Below, in pieces: positions 24,645-31,888 of a stretch of DNA of 64,000 bases. A program made the translations under genes and the position numbers. A model generated the notes under the pieces. That model was not told the origin of the DNA. It ran no database searches and worked only from the letters and a program-made list of their open reading frames with translations. Source of the DNA: Iris pallida (Eukaryota; Streptophyta; Magnoliopsida; Asparagales; Iridaceae). Numbering within the stretch: position 1 is the first letter of the stretch; each line of letters begins with the position of its first letter. Where the stretch lies: NCBI GenBank assembly GCA_029216955.1, contig JANAVB010042220.1:15359299-15423298 (forward strand). The letters run 5' to 3'.

Positions 24645-25304
24645 TCAGAAGGGCAAAAGAGCAAGTTACCGGCAGATCAATTATCTTTGGGATCTTTGTG
24701 GTAGTCGTCCGGCATTTGTGGAGGGAACGAAAACGGCATATTTTTAGGGGCTCTTCCCTAGTATTTTTGTTGTACAAATTATAGCTGTAATCATCGTGTT
24801 TATCTATAATATTTACCTTCTTCGGAAAAAATAAAAACTAATGTCTGAAGTGCAAACCTTACAGCAGAACAAGACTTTGTGCATCTGATGAAGCGAATAC
24901 TCAGAAGTATTATCCAGTTATTCAGTTTATGGATACAACTTATTTAAGGAAAAAAAAAATACCTGGTCAGTTCCGGATACTAGGACGGGGTCGGATCGGA
25001 AATCTCTGGAGTAGGTTGCGTTGTCCTCTCTCTCCAGCCATTCTTCACATCTCCAACTCTCCTCAGCGACATCGATATCATTATCGATATCGACTATGTG
25101 CTCACTGGAAAAAGAAGGATCCGACGCAGAGGTAGGGAAATAAAAGGAGGTTGTCCAATTCTCGACTACTGCGAAGTCGAGTCGACCTAGAAAGGCGATC
25201 TCACCGAGGACGACGACGGCGACGATGAGAGGCGCCATTAGACTCGACCATCTCTTTCTCCGGCTGTTCGAAGAAAGTGGAACGACCATCGCTTGATTGC
25301 TCAT
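6406..25304 (-). CDS. FUT11: Core alpha-1,3-fucosyltransferase gene (FUT11/FUT12, FucTA type), exons 1-3, C-terminal part outside window
   Basis: Golgi type II membrane glycosyltransferase of family GT10. The family transfers fucose from GDP-fucose in alpha-1,3 linkage to the core GlcNAc of N-glycans. The coding sequence is split into 24963-25304, 11752-11912 and 6406-6647, read right to left, giving 248 complete codons of an expected 500 or so. Exons join in phase at canonical GT-AG sites. Visible family hallmarks are a transmembrane anchor at residues 20-40, [38 protein letters not shown] and [35 protein letters not shown] and [10 protein letters not shown]. The C-terminal motifs of the donor-binding lobe (the FENS and TEKFF regions) are missing and should be encoded left of position 1. 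I see no stop or frameshift in the three exons, so the gene may be functional. FUT11 and FUT12 cannot be told apart here. Confidence 0.93.
6648..6950. other. Intron 2, no recognised feature
   Basis: AT-rich intron sequence between exon 3 and the second TATCGG MITE copy. Confidence 0.6.
6951..7322. mobile_element. TATCGG-rich MITE, copy 2
   Basis: Same family as 5419-6013, about 220 bp shorter in its AT-rich centre. Starts GGTCCACAGTATCGG, ends CGATACTGCAAACTATG. It shares GGATCGGAGTATCGGATTTTTTGG-type sequence and AAATAATTATTAA with copy 1. It lies in the same orientation and about 940 bp from the end of copy 1, with exon 3 between them. Confidence 0.65.
7323..7559. other. Intron 2, no recognised feature
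   Basis: AT-rich intronic sequence. No gene or repeat is supported. Confidence 0.5.
7560..8875. mobile_element. Foldback element with long inverted arms
   Basis: The arm at about 7560-7905 recurs inverted at about 8493-8870. Shared blocks include GACTTGGG(T)GATTTAGTTTT, TGTTGTTTGCTTCTATCATG, GTTGACTTGG and CGATNGGGACG. Each arm is itself a hairpin: TTTAGGTCT near 7633 and AGACCTAAA near 7701 are the centre of a stem of more than 40 bp around TCATATAATATT. The loop between the arms is occupied by a second element (7929-8485). No coding capacity. Confidence 0.75.
7929..8485. mobile_element. GGCGC/GCGCC-rich MITE nested in the foldback loop
   Basis: Bounded by GGTAGTCAAAGGCGCAAGG and its imperfect inverse ending GAGGCACGTCTATGACTACC. 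Both ends are rich in AGGCGC and GCGCCT palindromes and the centre is AT-rich. The frame at 8311-8604 merely crosses it and is not a gene. Confidence 0.7.
8876..9158. other. Intron 2, no recognised feature
   Basis: AT-rich sequence between the foldback element and the 89-bp duplication. No gene is supported. Confidence 0.5.
9159..9309. repeat. 89-bp tandem duplication
   Basis: GGTGGCATAAGCAACCACTT through TCTTCAATGTAAA (62 bp, identical by eye) occurs at 9159 and 9248, with related flanks CACCTAAGTTCGAGGATCA and CAACCTAAGCTTAAGAATCA. Young duplication within intron 2. Confidence 0.9.
9310..11751. other. Intron 2, mostly featureless
   Basis: AT-rich intron with a pyrimidine-rich segment near 11040-11300 containing two diverged copies of a CTTCTCC...CCCCTA(C/G)TCAAA...GAGAGNC motif, and a T tract of about 24 at 11331-11355. 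The 60-66-codon frames lack family resemblance. The exon 2 donor (GTGGGT on the minus strand) is at 11751. Confidence 0.5.
11752..11912 (-). CDS. FUT11: FUT11/12-like exon 2
   Basis: 161 bp, acceptor TTTGTCAG just before 11912 and donor G-GTGGGT from 11751. It begins in phase 0 with GATTGG after the Gln that ends exon 1, giving [14 protein letters not shown] across the junction. It ends two bases into an Arg codon. It encodes the Cys-rich [10 protein letters not shown] motif, [19 protein letters not shown] and [12 protein letters not shown], all hallmarks of plant core alpha-1,3-fucosyltransferases. No disruption is seen. Confidence 0.94.
11913..12659. other. Intron 1, 3' end
   Basis: No gene is seen. 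A stretch at about 12260-12345 (ATCCTTCATTTCCTTCCC, then ACCTTGGACCCTTCATTTT) recurs diverged at about 16490-16575, flanking the retroelement remnant and triplicated block. The pair could be LTR remains or a duplicated host stretch. Confidence 0.45.
12660..13413 (+). mobile_element. Degenerate LTR-retrotransposon 5' end (PBS and gag remains)
   Basis: TTGGCATCAGAGCTT at 12797-12811 resembles the primer-binding site for initiator Met-tRNA (TGGTATCAGAGC). Upstream, GTGGTGGCCCATGTAGA matches the sequence just inside the LTRs of both gypsy elements in this window. After the PBS, interrupted frames give gag-like fragments ([28 protein letters not shown]) with stops. No LTR pair was delimited. Confidence 0.5.
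13414..16280 (+). repeat. Three tandem copies of a 965-bp block
   Basis: The marker CACCAGACAGCCTATGGAC starts at 13414, 14378 and 15344 (spacings 964 and 966). Every copy holds GATTGTTGCACGGCCTACAC or a close variant, GACTCAGTGGTCGGAATA, CCTACCATAAGTC, ACCCCTTATGCCAGGAGTTT and a T run before ACTTGGAT. The third copy has a small internal deletion. Frames of 84-121 codons in each copy are mutually diverged and probably gag-derived, not host genes. The block follows the LTR-element remnant and likely arose by unequal exchange within it. Confidence 0.85.
16281..16655. other. Intron 1, no recognised gene
   Basis: AT-rich. Contains the second diverged copy of the CCCTTCATTTCCTTNNC segment (see 12260-12345). 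Confidence 0.5.
16656..17012. repeat. 178-bp tandem duplication, near identical
   Basis: Two copies offset by 178 bp (CATTTCTTTCAAATCAATGC at 16663 and 16841) differ at only a few positions through TATAGTATTCGATCTGTTACA. The near identity points to a recent duplication inside intron 1. Confidence 0.92.
17013..18455. other. Intron 1, no recognised gene
   Basis: AT-rich intronic DNA with a T-rich patch near 17795-17850. The frames of 65-80 codons have no recognisable content. Confidence 0.5.
18530..18953 (+). other. LINE 5' leader
   Basis: GC-rich sequence (GGCGGCGGCGGGCC, GGCGGCGAGGG) between (TA)n and the first plausible ORF1 ATG at 18954. Plant LINE leaders and internal promoters lie here. 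Long frames on both strands are compositional. Confidence 0.5.
18954..20322 (+). pseudogene. LINE ORF1: DUF4283 and CCHC zinc-knuckle protein, disrupted
   Basis: Plant LINE ORF1 proteins bind the element RNA. An ATG at 18954 ([17 protein letters not shown]) fits as the start but is one frameshift away from the main frame beginning near 19003. The main frame runs to 20322 with a single in-frame TAG at 19564-19566. The DUF4283 core spans about 19360-19840 ([36 protein letters not shown]). A CX2CX4HX4C knuckle, [14 protein letters not shown], lies at about 19891-19932. The C-terminal tail is affected by the 524-bp duplication and by indels in G/C runs near 20240-20300. Confidence 0.85.
20097..21143 (+). 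repeat. 524-bp tandem duplication inside the LINE (ORF1 tail and ORF2 start)
   Basis: The segment 20097-20620 is repeated directly as 20621-21143. The junction is at a shared TTGC (TCTTGCCTGCGG and AGTTGCCTGCGG on the left edges, AGTTGCACAACT on the right edge). The copies differ by a few substitutions and small indels, for example TGG at 20479 versus TAG at 21001 in the first residues of ORF2. The duplication repeats the ORF2 initiation region, which is not seen in normal LINEs. Confidence 0.93.
20464..24508 (+). pseudogene. LINE ORF2: AP-type endonuclease, reverse transcriptase, zf-RVT; disrupted
   Basis: Initiates with [10 protein letters not shown] at 20464 (repeated at 20986 with Trp changed to TAG). 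Endonuclease signatures are [30 protein letters not shown] and SDH (about 21070-21660). RT signatures are [40 protein letters not shown] and [13 protein letters not shown], then the catalytic box, which reads HADD (23024-23035) instead of the usual FADD or YADD. A zf-RVT domain ([18 protein letters not shown]) is at about 24190-24245, and the frame ends at 24508. In-frame stops: 21903 TAG, 22583 TAG, 22988 TAG, 23387 TGA. Frame changes occur just after the start and near 21970. Confidence 0.92.
24641..24962. other. Start of fucosyltransferase intron 1
   Basis: AT-rich intron between the exon 1 donor (GTATTT on the minus strand at 24962) and the LINE (TA)n tail. No gene is seen. Confidence 0.6.
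24963..25304 (-). CDS. FUT11: FUT11/12-like exon 1 with start codon and signal anchor
   Basis: 342 bp, 114 residues. The ATG at 25304 is chosen because the peptide then has the family layout: short basic cytosolic tail (SSNSRRKRW), a 20-40 transmembrane anchor ([20 protein letters not shown]) and a lumenal stem with [17 protein letters not shown]. Possible N-glycosylation sequons are NWT at 49 and NAT at 95. It ends in phase 0 at ...SGTDQ with donor CAG-GTATTT. A Mutator-like element begins only 66 bp upstream of the ATG, so little of the original 5' UTR or promoter is left next to it. Confidence 0.95.
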
Positions 25305-25370
25305 CCCCTTCGCTGACTTCTCTTTCTATTTTAACTACTGGAAATTGCTGAGAAGCCCAATTTCGGGGTG

Positions 25371-25420
25371 GACTTTCATGAAATACCCACCCGCTGGATT
25401 ATTTTTATGAAATACCCAGA
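25371..25420 (+). repeat. MULE left terminal inverted repeat
   Basis: ATGAAATACCCA boxes at 25378-25389 and 25407-25418, 29 bp apart, matching the inverted right end in sequence and spacing. It lies 66 bp upstream of the fucosyltransferase ATG. Confidence 0.75.
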
Positions 25421-25528
25421 ATTAAGTATTTCCACGTTAAATATTTTAAGATTCTCTCTAGATGCTCTGTATTTACAAAATTTGCTATTATCATAGTTCC
25501 AAAAATATCCCTTCGCGCAAATTTGGAC

Positions 25529-25545
25529 ATCTATATATAATTTTG
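25529..25545 (+). promoter_or_regulatory. Candidate TATA box of the MULE transposase
   Basis: CTATATATAATTTT near 25531, about 270 bp before the first predicted splice donor at 25811. The core is nearly palindromic, so it could also serve minus-strand initiation toward the fucosyltransferase gene. Inference only. Confidence 0.4.
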
Positions 25546-25683
25546 AATTCGCAAACTCAGATTTGGATTGGAAAATTCGTATTCTTCTTCTTCACGAGAA
25601 ATTTGAAATCCATTGATATCATCTTTATCAGAGATCGCAAAATCGTTCGTAGTTCACTGTGGTTTTCGTCAGTCGAACGTCGA

Positions 25684-25702
25684 TCATCCTTCATCATCAT
25701 CG

Positions 25703-25735
<33 letters not shown>
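25684..25735. repeat. (ATC)n microsatellite
   Basis: A run of ATC/CAT triplets within the transposase 5' leader exon. The His run in the frame across it is compositional. Confidence 0.9.
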
Positions 25736-25810
25736 TTCGTGGTTTCCGGCGATTAGGTCAATTGTGGAGAGAAGATCTTCTTCTTTTCTTTTTATACATC
25801 TTAAAACAAG

Positions 25811-26274
25811 GTGAGAGTTCATATCTGTAGAAATTCATCCATCAGCTTCGTATATCTCGAAATTTATGCTGAATTTGAATTTGTTATGAAGATTATTAAC
25901 TGAGAAAATGTTAGAGAGATATTTAATCTTGTTATTTTGTGCGAATAGCATTCTCCGTTATATTTTAACGGAGAATGACAATTACTTATGAGAAAGATCA
26001 TTATCCGTATGTTTTTAGACGGAGAATGAGCATTATCCATAAGTTACAGACAGATAATAATCATTCTCCGTTATATTAGACGGAGAATGTCTATTCTCCG
26101 TGTGTTTTAGACGGAGAATGTCATTCTCCGTTTGCTTTAGACGGAGAATGATCATTATAAGTTAGTTCCGAACGGAGAATATTTATTCTCCGTTATTTTT
26201 AGACGGAGAATAATCATTATTAAACGAGAATTTTATTGTTCTATTTGTGATCTCTTATGTTTTTATGTTATCAG
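25811..26274 (+). repeat. Palindrome array I, in the transposase leader intron
   Basis: Bounded by a donor AACAAG-GTGAGAG (25811) and an acceptor TTATGTTATCAG (26274). Between about 25945 and 26225 it holds alternating CATTCTCCGT and ACGGAGAATG units with spacers such as TATATTTTA or TGTTTTAG, so adjacent units form hairpins with 10-12-bp stems. Confidence 0.85.
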
Positions 26275-29035
26275 GGGGGAAGGTATAGAATCAAGTTGTT
26301 TAGTTAACATTTGTTTCAAGGGAGACATAGTTTCCTGCCGTGTCACACATGAAAGTACCGTGAATTTTTTAAAGAATAAAGTGTGCGATCGATGGACTTC
26401 TTTGGATCCACTTTCCTTCCGTTTCAGGTTTTTGCACTCTGATGGGACTGAACTGTATGTTGAAAGTGATTTTTGGCTTCGCTCATTGGTTGGTGGTTTT
26501 AACAGTACTCATGATGTGAGTTATGATCTATATGTTGAGCAAATATACTCTCCATGTTCTTCATCAACATCTTTTCCTTGTCAAAGCTTTCACATGGGAC
26601 CTTCGTCTTCCTCTTCTAGTTCTTTGAGTAGATGTTCTCCTACTGTAAGGACAAACGAGTAGTATAATTTTATGAGGGCTCAACTGAGACAGTGAAGAAA
26701 AGGAAATCGGATATGTGGCCTGGATCAATTACTGGTGTTGGTCAGATTTTCTAAATGGTGTTGAAGAAGATAGGAATGCTGTTAGAAAGATATATTTTGA
26801 ATCTCGTCATCCATTCCACATTTTTGAAATCTGAGCCGTGGAGGTATACTGTTTGCTGCAAGAATTACAAGACACATGCTTGTTTGTGGAGCTTCCATGC
26901 TATATCTATTTCGAAAGATAATCAAATTTTTGAGGTGAAGAGGTATGTGGGAGAACATAATTGTGGAGCTGGCTATATGGATAAAGGTAATCTGGTTGTT
27001 CCAGCAAAGTTTGTGAAAAATTTGGTTAGTGACATTGTTCGGATGCATCCTAAAAAGTCTGCAAAATCTGTTGTCGATGATTTCAAGGCTGACTACGGTT
27101 TATCTATTACATATGGACAGGCATATCACGGAATTAGGCTGGTGCACCAGGAAATGTACGGAGATGATGTTAGATCTTACAGTGACTTGTGTTGGTATGT
27201 CAACAAGGTAAAGGAAACCAATAATGGTTCCGTTATCGACTTACAGAAAGTTGATTCATCAATGAGGTTTGAGCGGCTTTTTCTTTCATATGGGGCTTGC
27301 GTAGAAGGCTTTCAATATTGTCGTCCAATGCTATATTTGGATGCTACTTTCCTTACAGGGAGGTTTAGAGGATGTTTGATGTCTGCTACAGCGAAGAATG
27401 GTAACCAACAGTTCTACCTCTTGCATACGGTATAGTCTCAGGCGAAGATGGTGACAATTGGGAATGGTTCCTTAGAAATCTAAAGAATGTTGTTGGATGT
27501 AGTAGGCATATTTTTTTTCTTTCGGATCAAGGCACCGGTCTAGTTTCTGAAGTCCCTAAAGTGTTTCCTAATGATTACCATAGCTATTGCTATTATCACA
27601 TGAAGAATAACATACCGCTGAAAGAGAAAGGAAATGAAAGAGTGTATCCGCATGTACTTGAAGCTTGGAGGCAAGCAGTATATGCTCTAACTCCAGGTGT
27701 GTTAATGAGACAGATATATGAACATTTTCTATGCATTTACCATTAATTTAACACGGAGAATGACCATTCTCCACGTCAGTAAGACGGAGAATAGTCATTC
27801 TCCGTATGTATTACACGGATAATGACCATTCTCCGTCCTGCATAGAACGGAGAATATCATTCTCCGTTAGCTTTGAACGGAGGTATTATTCGTCTTGCAT
27901 AGTACGAATAATGTTCATTATCCGTTTCCATCACACGGAGAATGGTCATTATCCGTCTTGCATAGAACGGAGAATATCATTCTCCGTTAGCTTTGAACGG
28001 AGAATGGTATTATCCGTCTTGCATAGTACGGATAATGTTCATTCTCCGTTTCCATCACACGGAGAATGGTCATTATTCGTCTTGCATAGAACGGAGAATA
28101 TCATTCTCAGTTAGCTTTTTAACGGAGAATGACTATTATCCTTATTTTAAACACAGAGAATGCACTTATTTTTCATAATTTTGTGAATTGACCTAATTTT
28201 TTATTAATTATTTGTTTTTCTGTATAAAGGTGAGTATAGACAAGCAATCAAGAAGATTTATGATCTGAATTGTGGTCATGTTGTGAATTGGATGAATAAA
28301 CAAAAACCTGAACACTGGTCAAACGCATTCTTCCCGGGATGTAGATACGGTGAGGTTGCTTCTAGTTGTGCAGAGTCATTCAATGCATGGATAAAGGCTG
28401 AGAAGAAATTGCCTATATCAGCAATTGTAAATGTCATCCGTGTGAAGATGATGAAGATGATTTCGGATCGCCACAATGATGCAATTGGTTTGAATAGCAA
28501 ATTGACTCCATACGCTGAGGATATGCTGAAGCAGCTTACAGATGATGGCATGGATTATAGGGTATATCGGTCCGGTGATTTCGAATTTGAGGTGATCGCA
28601 GATACTTCCTTCCACATGGTGAATCTTCTTGATTGTCATTATAGTTGTCGTAGATGGAAGGTATATTAATTCCCATGCAGCCATGCAATACAATGCATCA
28701 GAGTTGGTTCAGATAAATCTGTTTACGACTTTGTGGAGCAGTATTGGACATCAGATTATTACCGGAAGTTATATTCATGTGCTATTCGTCCAGTTCCAGA
28801 TTGTGAAAAATAGTTTGAAAATAATCCCACTGATGTTGTTTTACCCCCTGTTCCGAAACGTGGTCCTGGACGACCAAAAGCGGACCGTTATAAGAGCAAA
28901 TATGAGAACAAGGGAAAAGAGAAGAGAAAGATAAGGTGCCAGAATTGTTTTGAATTATGCAATCACAATCGCACCACTTGTCCTCTGCCTCCACGTGCTG
29001 CTACGGTGGTCGAGGGGGCAGCGCCCCCTCGTTAA
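26275..29035 (+). pseudogene. MULE transposase (MURA type), degraded
   Basis: Cut-and-paste transposase of the Mutator superfamily. Two exons flank an intron at 27697-28229 (CCAG-GTGTGT and TATAAAG-GTGAG, in phase). Domains in order: N-terminal region (26360-26660), DNA-binding part (EPWRYTVCC, EVKRYVGEHNCG, about 26830-26970), the MULE DDE core with the first Asp in LYLDATFLTGRFRG (about 27330), the second in FLSDQGTGL (about 27520) and Glu in SCAESFNAW (about 28370), a SWIM-like zinc finger (DCHYSCRRW ... PCSHA, 28632-28690), and a tail PKRGPGRPKADRYKSKY with a C-rich knuckle (CQNCFELCNHNRTTC). Lesions: stops near 26660 and 26752, a frameshift near 26828, one at 27425, TAA at 28667 inside the SWIM finger, and one near 28720. 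Stop at 29033. Confidence 0.88.
27697..28229 (+). repeat. Palindrome array II, in the transposase intron
   Basis: An intron of 533 bp whose 27750-28165 portion consists of ACGGAGAATG, CATTCTCCGT and the variant ATTATCCGT. There is a higher-order unit of about 120-125 bp (GAACGGAGAATATCATTCTC near 27845, 27966 and 28090). Splicing at GTGTGT and AAAG restores ...LTPGEYRQAIKKIYDLN. Frames of 60-100 codons through the array are repeat translations. Confidence 0.85.
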
Positions 29036-29210
29036 TACATACACATATATTCCTTCTTTTATATAATTATTTTTTGAATACATATCTTACATTTTTTGAT
29101 ATCAATGGTAATAGTGCCCCCTCGTTAATACATACACATATATTCCTTCTTTTATATAATTGTTTTTTGAATACATATCTTACATTTTTTGATATCAATG
29201 GTAATAGTTT
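29021..29210 (+). repeat. 94-bp tandem duplication after the transposase stop
   Basis: GCCCCCTCGTTAATACATAC recurs 94 bp apart (29021 and 29115), each followed by ACACATATATTCCTTCTTTT and ATCAATGGTAATAGT. The transposase stop codon lies in the first copy. Confidence 0.9.
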
Positions 29211-29289
29211 GAACTCTGCATATCTGATATTTCACATATATATTAACAGCATAAGAACTTATTATCCGTTATACTCTCTGATTTTATAA

Positions 29290-30395
29290 TGCATTGAATG
29301 ACCATTCTCCGTGATTTAACATGGAGAATGATCATTCCAAGTATTACATTTATATGTTCAAAACATATAACCATGAAAATGACTATTCTTCATGTTCAAT
29401 TAACGAACATTTTTAGTTCATATTTTCTGTATTTTTTAACGCAGAATCAAACAACAGAACTTTAACAAAACAGATTTACATATAGAACAATGTATATATT
29501 AACTACACAGAAAATGTCATTCTCCGTGTATCTAACGCGGAGAATGATCATTCTCCGTGTTAGAAACACGGAGAATGGTCATTTCTAGGTCAAAATACAC
29601 AGAAAATATCATTCTCCGTGTATATTAATACGGAGAATGTCATTCTCCGTGTGTTTTAACACGGAGAATAGTCATTTTCCGTGTTAGATACACGGAGAAT
29701 GGCCATTTCTAGGTCAAAATACACAGAAAGGTCATTCTCCGTGTAAAAATACACGGAGAATGATATTCTCCGTATTAATATACACGGAGAATGATCATTC
29801 CCCGTGTTAGATTCACGGAGAATGGCCATTTATAGGTCAAAATACAAGGAGAATGTCATTCTCCGTGTAATTTAACACAGAGAATGATATTCTCCGTGTT
29901 AGACACACGGAGAATGGTCATTTCTAGGTCAAAATACACAGAAAATGTCATTCTCCGTGTGTATTAACACGGAGAATGATCATTCTCCGTGTTAGAAACA
30001 CGAAGAATGGTCATTTCTAGGTCAAAATACACAGAAAATGTCATTCTCCGTGTAAAAAGACACGGAGAATGATATTCTCCGTGTATTTTGACAAGGAGGA
30101 TGATCATTCTCCGTGTTAGATACACGGAGAATGGCCATTTACAGGTCAAAATACAAAGAGAATTTCATTCTCCGTGTTAAATTACACGGAGAATGTCATT
30201 CTCCGTGTAATTTAACACGGAGAATGACATTCTCCTTGTATTTTAACACGGAGAATAGTTATTTCTAGGTCAAAATACACAGAAAGGGCATTCTCCGTGT
30301 ATGTTATAGACGGAGAATGACATTCTCCGTGTGTATTAACACGGAGAATGATCATTCTCCGTGTATTTTGACACGGATAATGACATTCCGTTTCA
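29290..30395. repeat. Palindrome array III, between the MULE genes
   Basis: About 1.1 kb of CACGGAGAATG and CATTCTCCGTG in alternation with spacers such as TATTTTAA or TTAGATA. A longer unit containing GGCCATTTCTAGGTCAAAAT and ACACAGAAAATGTC recurs roughly every 85-130 bp. It lies between the 3' ends of the convergent transposase and 118-residue gene. Short minus-strand frames in it are not genes. Confidence 0.92.
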
Positions 30396-30564
30396 GTTAC
30401 ATTCACAGGGCTACATCTCATGAGCAAAACAAAAGGTTTTTCATCTCTTCATCAGGGCAAGAAGTAGAGGATTACATTTGATGTCCAAAAGGAGTGAAAC
30501 ATAAAGCTAAAAACAGATAGAAATACCAAGACAAAATACAGATATTTATGGAAACCCGCGGACC

Positions 30565-30921
30565 CTAGCTGTGTCGAGGCATATACCATTCCCTCAACCA
30601 TTTCGCATATGAAGGATGTATTTGATTAAGGTCCTCGGCCTGGGCTGGTCGGTCAGAACTCCCAGTGCTACTACCCTCAGACTTGGGCTCCTCCTTCACA
30701 GCAACTTCTATCTTGGGAGTAATTTCTTCCCCGATCAGCGCCAATTCTTCTTTGACCTCAATTTTTGGTATCACCTCCTCCTTAACGAACGGTGACTCTT
30801 GTTTGATGAAAGAAGGCAGCATCTCCTCCTTCACCACTACCGATGACACTACCGCAGGAGGAGAGTCACTCGGCGCAGCCTCCTTGCCCTTCGCGGATCT
30901 CTTGGCGACCTTGGGAGACAT
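30565..30921 (-). CDS. 118-residue acidic MULE-internal protein with five SUMO-consensus motifs
   Basis: Function unknown; I do not recognise the family. The frame is intact from ATG at 30921 to the stop at 30565. The N-terminus is basic and Ser/Pro-rich (SPKVAKRSAKGKE). The middle is a run of psi-K-x-E sumoylation consensus sites: V-K-E-E at Lys31, Lys47, Lys57 and Lys76, and I-K-Q-E at Lys40; P-K-I-E occurs twice. The C-terminus differs: IHPSYAKWLREWYMPRHS. A TATA box sits about 85 bp upstream. GC-richer and cleaner than the flanking arrays, and undamaged, unlike the transposase. It lies between palindrome arrays III and IV and next to a Ulp1-like gene on the same strand, which suggests a link to SUMO biology; that link is inference. 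It may also be a captured host fragment. Confidence 0.6.
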   Translation of the reverse strand: MSPKVAKRSAKGKEAAPSDSPPAVVSSVVVKEEMLPSFIKQESPFVKEEVIPKIEVKEELALIGEEITPKIEVAVKEEPKSEGSSTGSSDRPAQAEDLNQIHPSYAKWLREWYMPRHS

Positions 30922-31002
30922 GGTTCTTAAAGAAAGAAGACGAAGAGTTTTCTAAAAAATTCAAAGAGAAGGGAATAATGAAATTTCTCTCTCCTTCAGT
31001 GC

Positions 31003-31016
31003 CTATTTATAGGCAC
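31003..31016 (-). promoter_or_regulatory. TATA box for the 118-residue gene
   Basis: On the minus strand GCCTATAAATAGGC, an ideal plant TATA box and itself a palindrome, about 85-90 bp upstream of the ATG at 30921, followed by a CT/GA-rich leader. Confidence 0.6.
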
Positions 31017-31129
31017 GGGCCACTTCCTATGCGCTCACTTGTTGTATGCGTCCATGCGCCCATTGCATTGTATGCGCCCACAATGGCCTATGCGCCCACG
31101 TGAAGAATCAGCTTCCTGCACACTATGCT

Positions 31130-31720
31130 AACACACTATGTTAATACACAGAATGTCATTCTCCGTGTATTTTAACACGGAGAATGGTCATTCTCCGTGT
31201 TAGATACATGGAGAATGGTCATTTCTAGGTCAAAATACACAGAAAATGTCATTCTTCGTATTTTTTAACACGGAGAATGAGCATTCTCCGTTTACTTTGA
31301 CGCGGAGAATGCTCATTCTCCGTGTTAGATACACGGAGAATGACCATTTCTAGGTTAAAATAAACAGAAAATGTCATTCTCCGTATATTTTAACACGGAG
31401 AATGACATTATCCGTGTGTATTAACACGGAGAATGGTCATTCTCCGTGTCAAAATACACGGAGAATAACATTTTCCGTGTCAAAATATACGGAGAATGGC
31501 CATTTCTAGGTCAAAATACAGAGAAAATGTCATTCTCCGTGTATTTTAACACGGAGAATAACATTCTCCTTGTATTTTAACACACGGAGAATGACATTCT
31601 CCTTGGTTGAATAGCGGAGAATGGCCATTTCTAGGTCAAAATACACGAAAAATGACATTCTAGGTTTGCATTAACACGGAGAATGACATTCTTCGTGCAT
31701 TTTAACACAGAATCAAACAA
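31130..31720. repeat. Palindrome array IV, between the 118-residue gene and the Ulp1-like gene
   Basis: Same units as array III (CATTCTCCGTGTATTTTAAC and inverse). Includes the interspersed ATTTCTAGGTCAAAATAC block. It ends near 31710 with AACACAGAATCAAACAACAG, a segment also found at 29440-29460. Confidence 0.92.
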
Positions 31721-31888
31721 CAGAACTTTAACAAAAACAGATTTACATATAGAACAATATAAATTAGTCGAAAAATTGAGTTTCAATACAAAGGACAACG
31801 AATACATTACAAAAGAAACCTGACAGACAGAATATATATAAGGAATTTCTTAGCCAATTTATATTGTTGTTTATATTGTCATTTTCTT

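Noticed and set aside
25462..25830. A 122-codon frame with a His run
   Set aside because: The (ATC)n microsatellite lies in the transposase leader exon and the frame crosses the predicted donor site.
27806..28178. Frames reading HSPSCIERRISFSVSF repeats, and similar minus-strand SVYF/ENDHSPC frames at 29.9-34.2 kb
   Set aside because: Translations of the MULE palindrome arrays, inside introns or spacers.
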